Positions 1-12,655 of a stretch of DNA of 64,000 nt are shown here, piece by piece. How positions within the stretch are numbered: the first letter of the stretch is position 1; every line of letters starts with the position of its first letter. The notes under the pieces are model-generated. The model worked only from the letters and a program-made list of their open reading frames with translations, made no database searches and was not told the DNA's origin. The stretch covers positions 1,674,001 through 1,738,000 of the forward strand of contig JAJFZO010000396.1 of the NCBI GenBank assembly GCA_021397835.1, given 5' to 3'. Source of the DNA: Moringa oleifera. Its lineage: Eukaryota > Streptophyta > Magnoliopsida > Brassicales > Moringaceae. A program made the position numbers and the translations under genes.

Positions 1-8
1 CTAGTAGA

Positions 9-1020
9 TGTGGATGAATTAGAAGATGTCTTTGGATAAAGCGTTGGCACATCTAATTGCATTGAAATTTCACCGAACCAAGACTTTATCTTTTATTTTA
101 AAAGTAGTTGTAGAATTTTATCTTTATCTTTATCTTTAAGTGTCCTAGTTAAAATAAGTTATTATATTTAAGAATTATTGTATAAAGGGGAAGTGGTTCC
201 TTCAAAGGAACATCTAGAGTTTATTTTTCACCTTACTTTTTTCCTAGGTCTTTTTCTTTTCATGAATTGCTAAACATCTCTTCCAGTCAAAGGATAATCA
301 AGGGTTTGATTTTTTAGAATTATGAGATTTAACTGATTTTATTTGTTCTTTATTTCTTCATTATTTATTTATCTTCTGTGCTTATTGAAAATATTATTTT
401 GGTTGATTGTAACAAAAATGGTCCTTTTGTTTCATCATCAAAATAATAGATTACTAATTAGAACTTTAAATCCGTAATTGTTTATAAGTAGTAAATAACA
501 TAGCTTATTACAAAAGAAGTTTTTAATTTATGTTATGAAGATATATAATCTAGTTTAAATAAATCTACACATATGTTTATTGACTAGAATTGGTAGTTTT
601 CTAATTCTTAATACTATTGGTAAATTAAATCCTAAGATCATATCTAAGGTTATTTATTGATAAGAGAAATAATCAGAGATCACATTCTGGTTATTAAAGA
701 AGTAAAGAAAAACAAGTTGTTAGGTGGTACTAACAACCATAAATAATTCACCGAAGATTATAAGATTTTTATTTTTGCATCAATGATCAATTATTAAATC
801 AAACTTAAAATTATTCCTTTGATTGGATGCTCTATTACATTAATTTTTTTATTTTTATTTTATCTACTTTTAATATTTCAACATTTTTTTCTTTTATTTT
901 ATTTTACAAGAAATAAATCTAATCAATCTTTGTGGAAATGACCTTGCTCATCTATATTACAAGTTTAATCTTTTGAGCAAGAATTTAGAAATTTAATTTG
1001 TTTGTCTCAGCAACCAATAA
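9..1020 (+). repeat. Athila/Tat-type Ty3 LTR (copy 1)
   Basis: About 1 kb, beginning with TG near position 9 and ending in the block AACCAATAA near 1020. Its reverse complement recurs at about 14921-15943, and a shorter copy lies at about 24150-24946, so three related LTRs are present. The copy at 14.9 kb is followed by a tRNA-Asp-type primer-binding site and gag, which identifies this repeat as an LTR. Here no internal domain lies on the right, where the DNA is CACTA-derived. It is therefore a solo LTR or the 3' LTR of an element starting left of the window. No clear target duplication was seen. Confidence 0.75.
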
Positions 1021-2350
1021 AGGATAAGCCATCAGAGACAAGGGACATGTATTTGCTAGTTTCTTAGGCAATTTAGCAACAAATCCAAATATAACTCCTT
1101 TTCATACTAATAATTGGAGAATGTTCCCAAAGAAAGACAAAGAGAACTTGCTAACATTGGTGAAGGTAAGCAAACATTAAATTCTAAATATTTTTTTTAA
1201 TGTTTTGAGATTTATTATATAAGTAGGATATATAGCACATTTGTTGATTTTTTTTTTTATATACTTCAATGCAGTCAAAATTTTTACTACCTCAAAGTGG
1301 TGAAAAATAGGTGTTAAGATCACTTAGAAAGAAGTGAAAGGACTACACATGTGAGATCAAAACTGAGTCTTTTAAGAGATTCTGAAACAAAGAAGAACTC
1401 TTAAACAATAGGCCCAAACGCATACTAGGAGATCAATGGACTATTTTAGTTTCATTTTGGTATTCAGAGAAAGCTAAAGTGAGTGTTGTAATATTATATT
1501 ATTTTTTATTTTACAAAATTATATTAATCATTGTTGTAATTTTAGAAATGTACTAAGACAACTAGAAAAATTTGGATGAATTTAAAGATGGCACATACTG
1601 GGGGATCCAAAAGCATTACACGCTTCATGACAGAAAACTTAAGTATAATTCTTTTATAAAGTAATTTAATAATAAATTATTTAAAATACATTTTTATAAT
1701 AATTGTAGCATTATGTGTACTGATGTGATAGGCAAAAGACAAAGTAGAGCCATCACGAGCACATATATTCATAGATACTGACAAAAAGCGCAAAGATGGA
1801 AGACCACTTGATGAGAAGATTGCTCGTATAGTGTTAAGTTTTGTAAACCTTAAAATGCATTGTCATGCCAAGTTCTTAGTTTTAAATATAACTGTCTTTA
1901 AATATTAATAAAAATAGATGCTAACAATATATTTTTATATGTTATACTGAGTATAAGATTTAATGAAGGACAAGATAAGTTAATGTGGAAGTTCTAACGA
2001 GCAATCAAAAGAAGTATTAAATTGAAAAAATGATATATATTCACAAGTAATGGGTCTAGAAAGAAATGGTCTTGTGCGTGGATTAGGACTTGGTCCAACT
2101 TTAAAAAGTTTATTGACTTCATCATTCTCTTGCATGAGGAAAAATGTGAATGAGAATACAGCTGATGAGAGTGTTCATAAGTTGAAAAATGACTTAAAGA
2201 TGATGAAAGAAAATCAAGAATGTTTGGAAGCTGAGCTTGCAATGATGAAATCATTGTTAACAGGAGGTCTGCTGATGCAATACATATTGAACATGATAGA
2301 CCATTTAACAATCAAGTATGATCTACTTTGTATCTTCTATTGTCTATGAA
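1021..2350 (+). pseudogene. En/Spm (CACTA) second-ORF protein, Transposase_24-like, broken
   Basis: Scattered conceptual peptides in order match the plant En/Spm 'Transposase_24' family. They are FASFLGNLATNP...WRMFPKKDKE near 1045-1165, WTILVSFWYSEKAK near 1438-1480, a GSKS motif near 1600, a KDGRPLDEKIA segment near 1793-1830, and GLERNGLVRGLGLGPT at about 2052-2100. The last is followed by a Lys/Glu/Leu-rich coiled-coil-like tail to about 2270. Intron-like AT-rich stretches and stops separate the pieces and no continuous reading frame remains. The family normally sits beside TNP2 transposase in CACTA elements, and no TNP2 is visible here. The LTR at 9-1020 directly abuts the left edge and may have cut the gene. 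Confidence 0.6.
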
Positions 2351-2869
2351 AATGTGAAAAAAAAAACTCATTAAGATGGAAAACAACATATTACAGTTGA
2401 ACTTTATTTTATATTGTATTATTGAGATGTATAATATTATATATATATATATATAATAAATTCCTGATGCATTAAGTGCTCATAAAATTGTTGAAGAAAA
2501 CGATGAAAATCTAGTATCTGAACCTTTTTAGGGTAAGTTTCTTTTTTTTGGTTCTTACAAAATAGTTATATTTTATACATGTTCTTACATATTTTTTTTC
2601 AATTTCAGGTCATACATTGTGAACTAACTATCATTTGTTAGAAATTGATAAAATGATATTTTGTGGAGTTAGTGTATTAACTTTTAACTTTTTAAATTTA
2701 AGAGCACTGGTAAACTTTTTATTTGGAATTATATTTTCGCTAAATGACTATTTGACATTTGGATATATTTTGTTATGTAAAAAAATAATATAGATAATAC
2801 TTTTGTTATGAATGAGTATATCTGTTTTGAATTATATTGTGAGTTATAATTTTAAATTTTCATACTTTA

Positions 2870-4118
2870 ACTTGTAAATATTTTTTTAAAAAAATAATGG
2901 TTATTCAAATGTTAATTATCTTAACAAACTTATAATTTGGTTTATATCAATAATTATATTAATATTTAATGACAAATTGTTAATTATCACAAAAAATAAG
3001 TCAACTTACTTTTAACAACAATTGCTAATTATTTGATAATTACCTCTAAATACATAGACATTTAGTAGCAATTGATAATTATCGTAAATAAAATAAAAGT
3101 TAATTTGTTTTCAGTGGTAATTGTTATTTATCTTAATAATTGTCATTAAATAACTAACAATTTAACGGTAATTGATAATTATCGTAAATAATACAAATAT
3201 CAATTTATTTTTAGTGGCAATTTATAATTGTCACTAACAAAATAAATGTCAATTTACTTTTTTGCGGCATTTATCAATTGTCTTTAACAATTGCCTGTAA
3301 TAATATAGATTTTTAACGGTAATTATTTTATATATTTACCAGCAATCATGATAATTGCCGTTATAGGGTTTTCTCGATACCAGTTACGCCAGCTTTTGAT
3401 TAATTGCTAGTAAAGACATTAATGGCAATTATAATTGTTGCTAGAACTCAAAATAATTGTCGCTAAAACCCTTTAATGTTGTAGTGCTATCAGTAGCTTT
3501 TATTCTTTGATCGATGAACAATAATTTATAATTATTTTAATGATAATTGTTTGATGATCAGTATATAACCATTTGCAATCTTTTTAGTAATAATTATTAA
3601 TTACCTTAAAAAAATTTAATTTGATTTATATTACTAGTTATATTGACATTTAACTATAAAAAAAATATTACCATTAAGAAAATATTTTAGTGGTAGTGGT
3701 CAACTACCACAAATGAACTAAAAATCAACTTGCTTTTAGTAATAACTATTAATTGCATGTTTAGTGACAATTGTTGGTTTCCGAAAATAAAGCAAAAATC
3801 AACCTCTCTTTGGTGACAATTGTTAATTGCCTCGATGATTGTCATCAAATACATAAATGTTTAGTAACAATTGTTAATTGCCATAAATAAAATAAAAGTT
3901 AACTTATCTTTAGCAATAATTACCACTAACAATTGCCGCTAAATACACCATTTTTTAGCGACAATTATTTACTATGTGTACCAACAATCACGATAATTGT
4001 CATTATAGGGTTTTTTTGATCCCAAGTATGTTGAGTTTTGAACATATATTGCTAATAAAAACTTAAATGGCAATTAAATATCAAAATATTGCCATTAAAA
4101 CCGTTTTATTTTGTAGTG
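2870..4118 (+). mobile_element. Two consecutive CACTA transposon 3' ends with subterminal repeats
   Basis: The DNA is packed with degenerate short repeats of the type TTAGYRRCAATTGTTAATTGCC in both orientations, as in CACTA subterminal regions. Two right termini are visible: GTTGTAGTG ending at 3486 and TTTGTAGTG ending at 4118. Each is the complement of CACTACAA. The roughly 600 bp before each end align with each other, including the phrase ATAATTGYCRTTATAGGGTTTT about 120 bp inside the terminus. The first end probably belongs to the CACTA gene relic at 1021-2350. The matching left end is not in the window. Confidence 0.6.
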
Positions 4119-5924
4119 TGAGTGCTATTAACGAGAGTTACTCGTAAAAATTGCAAGATGCTAATGAGTGCTTGGAAATTGATGGAAGTCAATGAAAAAA
4201 ACTGATAGTGATTGTTAGATATTGAAAGTTAAAGAATAATATTGAAAGTTGTGATAAGTGTTAGATTGTGAAAGTTGATGGAAACTGGAAATTGATTAGT
4301 CTTAGATGTTGGAAGGTAATCAAAGAAGCTACTCGATGGATGCTAACACTTCATCAATGTTAGGGATGAAAATTGATGCTCGACATTTTCATCATCACGT
4401 TGGAGGCATCATATCTAATTTTTAAATCTTTGATGCTCTTTTGGTTCCTCTTATTTATTATTCAGATTGTTATCACTTAAAAATTATTTTAAACTTGAAC
4501 TCAGTTAAATTGGAAGTTTAGATTGAGAATAGATAACACCTAAAGTTAAGTTATTATTCAGTATAAAGTGTCCAAAACTAATTTTTATAATTATTCTGAA
4601 AAATTTTCTAATTTTCATGGAGAGATATGCTTGATTTTGACGTACCTAATTTGGGGAATGACCTAATTAATAGTGTGTTATTGTGGTGGTGAGGATAGAG
4701 GAGTTTTGGTGTTAAGCATAGTAACTATTATAATGATGGGGCTAAGAATCTAGGCTAACTTGGCATCTATATCTCAAGATCCTAGGTTGATCTAGCATGG
4801 TGACTCTATGTGTTCGATTTCAATTAGTGGATAGGTCTTATGTATCACATTTGGTTGGCCTATGCCTCTCATAATAACGTGGCTCTTTTTTATTAGTCCA
4901 ACTAGGCATACACATATATGTTATTTGCATCCCTAAAGAAGTTTGGGATGAAAGTTTAAGATCATTGATTCTCGAGTTTTAGAACTTTCAATCTTAATTA
5001 GGGTGTGTGTCGAGCTAGGATTTGGTAGGTTTTTCAAATGGCTTAAAGTTAATTTTGCTGAGCTCATCAAAATGGCATTGGATTTACCATCCGTTGGCTT
5101 ATTATCTGAAACATCATCATTCTAATTTGACTCACTACTTTCACACCTCTTCATAAGCTCGCTTTCACGTGTCTTTTTTTGGTTGTTTATGTTAGAAGTT
5201 AGTAACTTTTGATGCAAAATGGGGTTATATAAATGTCATTTCATTCTTTTGCTTCTTTATTTGTTCTTCCTTACTCTTTTACGCTGTAGCTTCTTGATTC
5301 CACCTAAACTCGTTGTTGCTCAAGTTGTACTTCACAATCTTTGGTGTTTTTATTTATATTTGTCTTTTGTCTAATAAATTTTCGTTTTAATAGTTCAGGG
5401 ACAAGTTCTCCTTAATACTTTATTTTTCTTATGTTTATGGTAGAGATGAGTCTAAACCGGGATTCTACCCTTATAAGTAGCCAAAATGAGGTAGATTTAA
5501 ATGAGAGGACCATGTCTTTAATAATTAACATATAATGGCTTGGATTGAGGAAAAATACAATATTCTTAATGTTCAAGAGTTAGCCACAACTTGATTATTC
5601 GACAAATCTAGATGCTAAGGATAAAGTATTTGTGTGTTTTTTAGGAGGCTCTAAAAAAGAGGTCTAAGGCTTCATCTTTAAATTTTTTGACTGCATTTTT
5701 GTAATAAGCTACAAATCTCCCAAACTTCGGTTATCTCAAACTCTTGGTGGTATGTTATTGCCTATTTGGCTGTACTAAGAAAGCTTCGGTATGAAAATGA
5801 TTCATTAGAAATATTATTTCATTTTTTTAAAAAAAAAAAGACAAGGGAGAAAGTAGGTAGGTTAAGTTATTGGTACATTAGTCCCACAAAAGTTTGATGT
5901 TTAATACTGCAAGCATCTAGGCTC
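4119..5924. other. Unassigned intergenic DNA
   Basis: No convincing gene was found. All reading frames are short and broken. A few phrases near 5540-5800 look vaguely like decayed transposon protein, but I could not assign them. Confidence 0.4.
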
Positions 5925-6700
5925 TAATAATCTAATTAAACAATTATTTAACTACTTTACAATAAACTAAATTTATTAACAAATAAAATTAATAACTATA
6001 AAATTTAATTAATATCTTAATTAATTTAATTTTCATAAAATCTGTTTGAATTATTTATCTCCAATTATAATCTAATTAAATCATTACATTATTATTTAAC
6101 ATAGACCAAATTTTTTAACGAATAAGATTAACAACTAAAAATTTAATTAACATTTAATGAATTAAATAATTCAAAAAAACTCATTAAATTATTTATCACA
6201 AATTAATTATAATCTAATTAAACAATTATATCTAACTAATCTAACAAAACCAAAATTTATTAACAAATAAACTAAACAACTACAAAATTTAATTAACATC
6301 AAACTAATTTAATTTTTCAACAAAATCTAATTAAATTATTTATTTCAAATTAATAACTAGTAAATTCAATTAACATCTTAATTAATTTAATTTCCAAAAA
6401 TCTATTCAAATTATTTATCTCTACTTACAATTTAATTAAAGTATTACATGACTAATTTAACATAAACCAAATTTATTAACAAATAAAATTAACAACTTAA
6501 AATTTTAATTAACATCTAACTACTTTAAAATTTTTTAAAAAGCTAATTAAATTATTTATCATAAATTAATTACAATCTAATTAAATAATTATATTTGACT
6601 AATATAACAAAACCTAAATTTATTAATAAATAAAATTAACAGTAACAAACTTAATTTTTCTAAATAATTTAGCCAAAATTTTTTTAATTAATCTAACCAA
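5925..6700. repeat. AT-rich satellite-like array, units of about 140 bp
   Basis: The phrase TAATCTAATTAAA(C/T)(A/C)ATTA recurs near 5930, 6067, 6209 and 6571, with a variant near 6427. Between these lie related blocks such as AAATTTATTAACAAATAAA and AATTATTTATC. Spacing is mostly 137-144 bp. The 6067-6427 and 6427-6700 stretches look like a higher-order unit of about 360 bp. Divergence between units is substantial. The MULE is inserted at its right edge. Confidence 0.55.
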
Positions 6701-7462
6701 TATTTTTTAAGAGGAAATTGCCAAAATTGGCACCCCGCCACCAGTTTTTTGTAAAAGAAACTTCTTTTTACTAAGTTTAGTTTTTTTAGCACTTAAATAG
6801 ATTAAAATGATAAAAATACCCTTACGAAAGACAATAATACACTTAAAAATTAAATAAGCTTAAAAAATCATGAGATTTGTCTGAATACATCACTTTAAAT
6901 CTCTCTTTCGGCCTCTATCTCTCATCGAGCTCTGTCTTTCTTCACTTTTTCTTTGAGTTTTTTTTTTCTTTCGACCTTTGTATCCAAGATCTATCAAATC
7001 AAGATTTCAATAAGAAATCAAAGGCTAGTTATCTTGCACAAAGAAGGAAACTCAAGTTTTTGGTATTATATTTCTTTTTAAAATTAGAACGTGCTCGAAT
7101 GGTTAAAGAGGATGACAGGTATAGCTTTTGAACTATAATGTAGCTTAAAAGTGTGAAAATTTCAGTTGTATCTATTTATATCATGATCTCCTTTATATTT
7201 TGTAACTTGGGTTGAGAATCGTGTCATAATCTTAGGTTCATACATGATTAAAAATCGTATCTTAATTGGTTTATCGTAACATCATTCTGAAATTCGTAAG
7301 ATTCAAAAATCATAACAAGTTTACGACTCATGACTTATTTGATGAAATTGTAACACGTTATGAGAAATCTTACATTCTTATTTGTAATAGGTAATTCTTT
7401 TTAGTTGTTATTTGAAATATTTTCATGGTCATTACAGAATACGGATCATTATAACTTGGAAT

Positions 7463-10110
7463 AATGAGTGGTCCAAGTTCAAAGGAAGTTTTGAGTATAT
7501 TAGTAGAGCTATCAAAACTAAGGGATAGTTGTTCAGAGGTATTTGACATATTTACAGTTGTTGGATTTTGTTAAATCTTGTGTGGAGGCTAATTTTTCTA
7601 ATATTGATATTGTACTGCATAATGTAGTAAGATCTGAAAAAACTATTTTCAAAATTGAGTTAAGGAATGATGAAGATGTTGAATTTATGTTGTATGATGA
7701 TAGTATAGTTCCCCGTGTAATTGTTGATTTGGTGGAGAGAAATTTTGTTAAAAATAAGCAAGGTTTATATGAAGGTGAAATTTTAAGAGGAGTTAATCAT
7801 TTTAATTCTTGTACTGAAAGTAATCTTACTATTCAATTAGACATTTATGCACTGAACGAACCATTTATATGGAGACTCCTCTTGACACTCAGCATACCAA
7901 TAAGATCAACTTGGATGAGCGGATTGACTATGATATTGGGTGTGAATACCCAATCATGGAAACTCAACCTACTCAGCCTACCAGTGAAGATTAATGTGAA
8001 CTCATTCTAGAAGTAAAACTCGACAATGAAGAATTAAATGAGAACTTACGTACTGTCCCACCTTATGTCCCAGTTGCATGCCCAGAAGTACATAATAATT
8101 CAAATAATGGTGTTGTTAGACTATATAATGTGTTAGGTGCTGAATTATATTGTCTTGCTCTGACTCCTACTATGGAATCAGTGACTTTGATTCATATCCT
8201 TGCTAAAGGTCAGTTTTCCTAAACAAGAAAGAGTTGAAGCAATTTTTGGGCATGTGTGCATTAACTGAGAACTTTGAATTTAGAGTCACTAGGTCTAACA
8301 AATCAATATTTGAGATTGCTTGTAGAGAAGGAAATTATGCATAGAAGGTTTGTGCTGTAAGAGTTGCACAAGAGCAATTCTTCCAAATTAAAAGGTGTGA
8401 TTTGACACATACTTGCACGATTGAAGAGTTGCATTGATGACATCGACAAGCAAGTTTTACCGTTATTTGAAAAATTGTAGCTCAGAGGTTATGTACCAAT
8501 GTTAGAATCATTAAGCCAAAAGATATCATGGGTGATATGAAAAAATTATATGGCATATAGATTTTATATAGTAAAGCTTGAAAGGCTAAAGAATATGCTT
8601 TGTCTCTTACATATGGTGATCCAATTGAATCATATCAACAACTACTTCATACTGCCACATGTTGCAAACTATTAATCCGAGAACTAGGGCTCACATATGC
8701 ATCAAAGATGGAACTAATCGATTTAAGTATTTAATTTTTGGCTCTTGGATAATCATTAAGGGGGTTTTATTTAGTAATTAGACCCGTCATTACTATCGAT
8801 GCTGCTCACCTAAAAGGGAGGTTCCATGGTGTAATATTTATAGCAGCGTGCAAATATGGGAATGAACAGATATATCGAGTAGCATTTGATTATGGCGACT
8901 CAAAGAACTATGAAACATGGGAGTGGTTCTTAGGGCAGCTAAAAGAAGCAATTGGCTTGGTTGAAGACGTGGTTATTATATCAAATCATCATGCCAGTAT
9001 TGCAAAGGCCACCTCAAAGGTCTTTCCTAATTCTTGTCATGATTTATACTCCTAGCATATGGCTCAAAACATAAAGAATAAATTTAAGAGATAATATGTA
9101 TCTAAGATATTTTATAGTACGACTAGGGCATATCGAGAATTTGAATTTAAGAAATTAATGACTAAATTATAGGCTAATCACCCTAAAGCTTTTGAATCTA
9201 TCATGAAGAAAGATCAAAAAAAAAAAAAAAAGGTCACGTGTATTGTCTTCAGAGACGATATCAACTCATGACCACTAACATTGCGGAGAATTTGAAGTCG
9301 CATTTTTGATTTTCTCGTGAGTTGCCCATTATGGCTCTATTGGAATTCATTCGAGATATGATGCAACGTTGGTTCTATGATCAACTTGAAAAAGCTAAGG
9401 CTTGGAGGTCACAACTCATAGAATGGGTTCACTCATTGACGATTGAGAGACAAAAAGTTTCATTACAAATGACGGCTTCCAATGTTGATTGGAACTTATT
9501 TTTGATTAAGCACAAGGGTAAAGAGGTAGTTGTGAACCTTATCGAACATACTTGCACTTGTAGGGAGTTTTAAGCTCATCTTTTGCCATGTACACATGCC
9601 CTAGCAGCTTCCATGTGATATTGATGATTTTGTTAATTTTATTATTTATTGTTACTTTTTGTATTAACTTCATAAATTGTGTACTTTTTATAGGTAACGT
9701 AATATTGATTTCATAACTCTTTACTCCAACTACTACAAACAGGATCAACTAGTAGTAGTATATGCTAAGCCGATATATCCAATTGGTGACAAATCTGATT
9801 AGAATGTACCTAAGAAAGTTAGAAGAGTTATGATATTACCACCGAATAATGGTAAGTCAGTAGGGTGTCCAAAAAAGTAGAGAATACCCTCTATTGGGGA
9901 GAGGATGCGCCAAAAAAGGTGCTCTAGATGCAGTTAATATGAACACAATCGATTAACATGCTCGAATCCATAGTATTTTGATAGAGTAAGCCAGTCACAA
10001 TCGTCAAATGTGCCTGATCAATTGCGTTGTAAATGCCTCATTGTGGTGGAGTTAGTCATAATTTACAAACTTGTCAAATTCTTCCCAATTTAACTTTACT
10101 AGATGATTGT
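7463..10110 (+). pseudogene. MULE transposase (mudrA-like), inactivated
   Basis: Conserved blocks occur in order. An N-terminal region lies at 7543-8010. A MuDR DNA-binding segment follows at about 8195-8400, with FEFRVTRSNKSIFEIACREGN. The DDE core (MULE family) spans about 8780-9075 and includes VITIDAAHLKGRF and FDYGDSKNYETWEWFLGQL. A SWIM zinc finger at about 9555-9615 has CTCREF, a stop, then LPCTHALA. Two CCHC-like zinc knuckles end it: CSRCSxYEHNRLTC near 9920-9965 and a frameshifted CGGVSHNLQTC near 10040-10075. Several stops and frameshifts break the gene. The second catalytic Asp, normally in ISDRH, reads Asn (ISNHH) near 8983. It converges on the Ulp1-like gene. Confidence 0.75.
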
Positions 10111-10279
10111 ATAACTGACTTATGATAAATCGTAATAATTTGATGATATTGTTGATTTTTAACTTCTATATCACTGCAAATTCAGACTTCAAGTTTTTAT
10201 ATGGTCTTCATTATTACATACAAATCAATTGATGTAATATTGACAATGTAACTGACACTTTGAAAATGTTTTCACCACA

Positions 10280-10930
10280 ATCGTAACTTGATTAGCAAAT
10301 CGTATAATAAATTATCTCATATTATATAAATCATGTAATCGTCATAATGTGAATGTACCTTATTTTTATACATTAAATTTGTAACTTCATTGGCAAAATT
10401 GTGTGATCATCATAATGTGGACGTACCTTATTTTTGTACATTAAATTCAAAACTTCATTGGCGAAATCATGCACACTTACATTGAAATCGTGATTAATAT
10501 TCATAACTTAATTAGTAAATCATGCACACTTACAATGAAATTGTGACTAATATTCGTAACTCGATTAATAAATCATGCACACTCATAATGAAATCGTGAC
10601 TAAAATTCGTAACTTGATTGTTAAATCATGTAAACTTATAATAAAGTCGTGACTAAAATTCGTAACTTGATTTGTAAATCACGCACATTCATAACGTAAC
10701 TCGATTAATAAATCATGCACACTCATAATGAAATCGTGACTAAAATTCGTAACTTGATTGTTAAATCATGTAAACTTATAATAAAGTCGTGACTAAAATT
10801 CGTAACTTGATTTGTAAATCACGCACATTCATAATATATACGTGACTAAAATTCGTAACTTGATTAGTGAATCCTATACAATTGATGAATACGTGACCAA
10901 AATTCATAACATGATTAGTACATCTTACAC
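10280..10930 (+). repeat. Tandem array with CGTAAC core, about 47-bp units
   Basis: Repeating phrases of the form ATTCGTAACTTGATT..AAATC.TGCACACTCATAATGAAATCGTGACTAA fill this stretch. It contains an exact 140-bp direct duplication (10555-10694 and 10695-10834). It lies between the transposase relic and the Ulp1 catalytic exon inside the MULE. It is non-coding in all frames. Confidence 0.8.
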
Positions 10931-11096
10931 ATTATTTACGTAGATATAATTTCTATTGAAAAAATGTTAAATACAATTTTCAAATGTATATACAAAATAA
11001 ATACATTGTATAATTTCTATTGATAAAAAAAATGTTATTTACAATTTTCAAATGTATATATAAAATAAATATATTGTATGAAAAGAAAAAAATGAA

Positions 11097-11590
11097 TCAG
11101 TGATTATCATCTACAGTGAAGTTGGCAAATACATATATTTCCATGTGATTTCTAATCTCTGACATATCTTTGTCAGTATATTTTAAATGCTTCTTAAGTA
11201 GTAAATGTTTCATAATATACAACATGTATAGACCACAATTGCCACTGTAAAAAAAATAATTAAAATTAAGAAAAGACATTTAACAAAAACTTTAGATAAT
11301 AACACAAACTTGAAAAAAGACTTAACTTCTTCTTTGCTGGGGGGCTTTGTTTTTCGGCTCTATTGTGCATGAAAAATGAAAGATTCGACATTTTGACATT
11401 TCTTTTTTGCATGAAATATCCGTCACTCGCCATATAATTGGTTAGCAGAAATCTGAATGGATTTTGCTGTCAAATGCACACCTCAGTTGGTATCTCTTGA
11501 TGAACGGAGTCAAAAATACGCAACAAGAATTTTGCTAAGTCTACAATGAATAAAAGCTAGTGAGATTCGCCAACATGGCATGGAACCATT
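11097..11590 (-). pseudogene. Ulp1-like (C48) cysteine peptidase catalytic region, broken
   Basis: On the - strand the sequence reads SH, stop, LLFIVDLAKF...IFDSVHQE. The stop occupies the position of the Trp that follows the catalytic His in this family (His codon 11562-11560, stop 11559-11557). The catalytic-Asp candidate is codon 11511-11509. After an intron-like gap comes SGNCGLYMLYIMKHLL, with the nucleophile Cys codon at 11237-11235, then DMSEIRNHMEIYVFAN to the stop at 11097. The His-Asp-Cys order and the SGNCG box are those of SUMO-protease-like C48 enzymes. It is the 3' part of the gene beginning at 17557, separated from it by repeat arrays and the nested Ty3 element. Confidence 0.7.
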
Positions 11591-12109
11591 AGCTACATTA
11601 AATATTGTTTAAATGTCATTACTGAGTACTCATAATATTGAAAAAAAAATGTTAATAAAGCAAAACCAAAGAAGATAAGTCACCTTATTTATAGTGTCCC
11701 AAGCAGGACAATCACTTTAAAATTTGCCTCGCATACAATCCAAAAAACCTTCTTCCCATTTATGCGTTTTAAAATTTGAGTGTGGTAAAGGACAATCAGC
11801 ATCTAGATCCTTTTGATACTCATTGTAAATATAATAAAATACTGTCTATAAATTTGAACAATAAAACAAAGTTAATAAACAAATTGAATGGGAAGTCAGA
11901 TAAATCACCTTAATGATCAATGAACTTACATAGAGCCAAGGATCACAGATGCAGATATCTTGTGCGTATTGCTCTGGAAGCTCCCTTTGTCTTCTCTAAA
12001 GGATATGCACCAATGTGCTGGTGAAGACACAAGAAAAGTGACTATATAATTAAGCTATGAAATATTAAATCAATATCCGAAATTAAGACACCAATTATAA
12101 TTAAGTTAC

Positions 12110-12410
12110 AAAATGAGGAAATTTTGGTACGAAATGAAGACAAATTATAATTTGGTTACGAATTAAGGAATAAGGATAAGAAATGAAGACACGAATTCTA
12201 ATTTGGTTACGAAACTCGGAATGATAGTACGAAAGGAAGTCAAGAATTCTAATTTAGTTATGAAACTAAAAATCAAGGTACGAAATGAAAACACGAATTC
12301 TAATTTGGTTACGAACCTAGGAATCAAGGTACGAAATAAAGATACAAATTCTAATTTGATTGCAAAACTGGGAATCAGGGTATGAAATAAAGATACAAAT
12401 TCTAAGCAAT
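12110..12410 (+). repeat. Tandem array with GTTACG core, about 51-bp units
   Basis: About six degenerate units contain GAATTCTAATTTGGTTACGAAAC..GGAATCA.GGTACGAAAT. The core GGTTACG is the reverse complement of the CGTAAC core of the 10.3-10.9 kb array, so the two arrays lie in opposite orientation around the Ulp1 catalytic exon. The open frame 12203-12385 is an artefact of the repeat. Confidence 0.7.
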
Positions 12411-12655
12411 ATATATATGTATATGAATCAATGTAAAAAATTACAAACTTATAGAGTCATTAATCCCATCATCATTGTCAATTAAGAAACGTCATACCTC
12501 ATAGGTTGTAGTGACTCCAATTCATGAATTGTATGCTGCAAGTCTGAATCCAATGTAAACTTCTGCAAGATTTTTTGTGATCTTTCAAAACTTAAACTCT
12601 TGTTAAGTATAACTTTTAACTTATCTTCATCACTTAAATCAAAAATTTTCTATGC

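Noticed and set aside
6877..7131. 84-residue frame near the left MULE end
   Set aside because: T-rich leader of the MULE; no similarity to transposase parts and no splice logic linking it to the downstream blocks.
10280..10930. Regularly spaced repeats resembling a CRISPR array
   Set aside because: This is a plant nuclear transposon interior; units are tandem and degenerate, without unique spacers.
12203..12385. 60-residue frame with repeating peptide
   Set aside because: Arises from the 51-bp tandem repeat; there is no sign of a real start or gene context.
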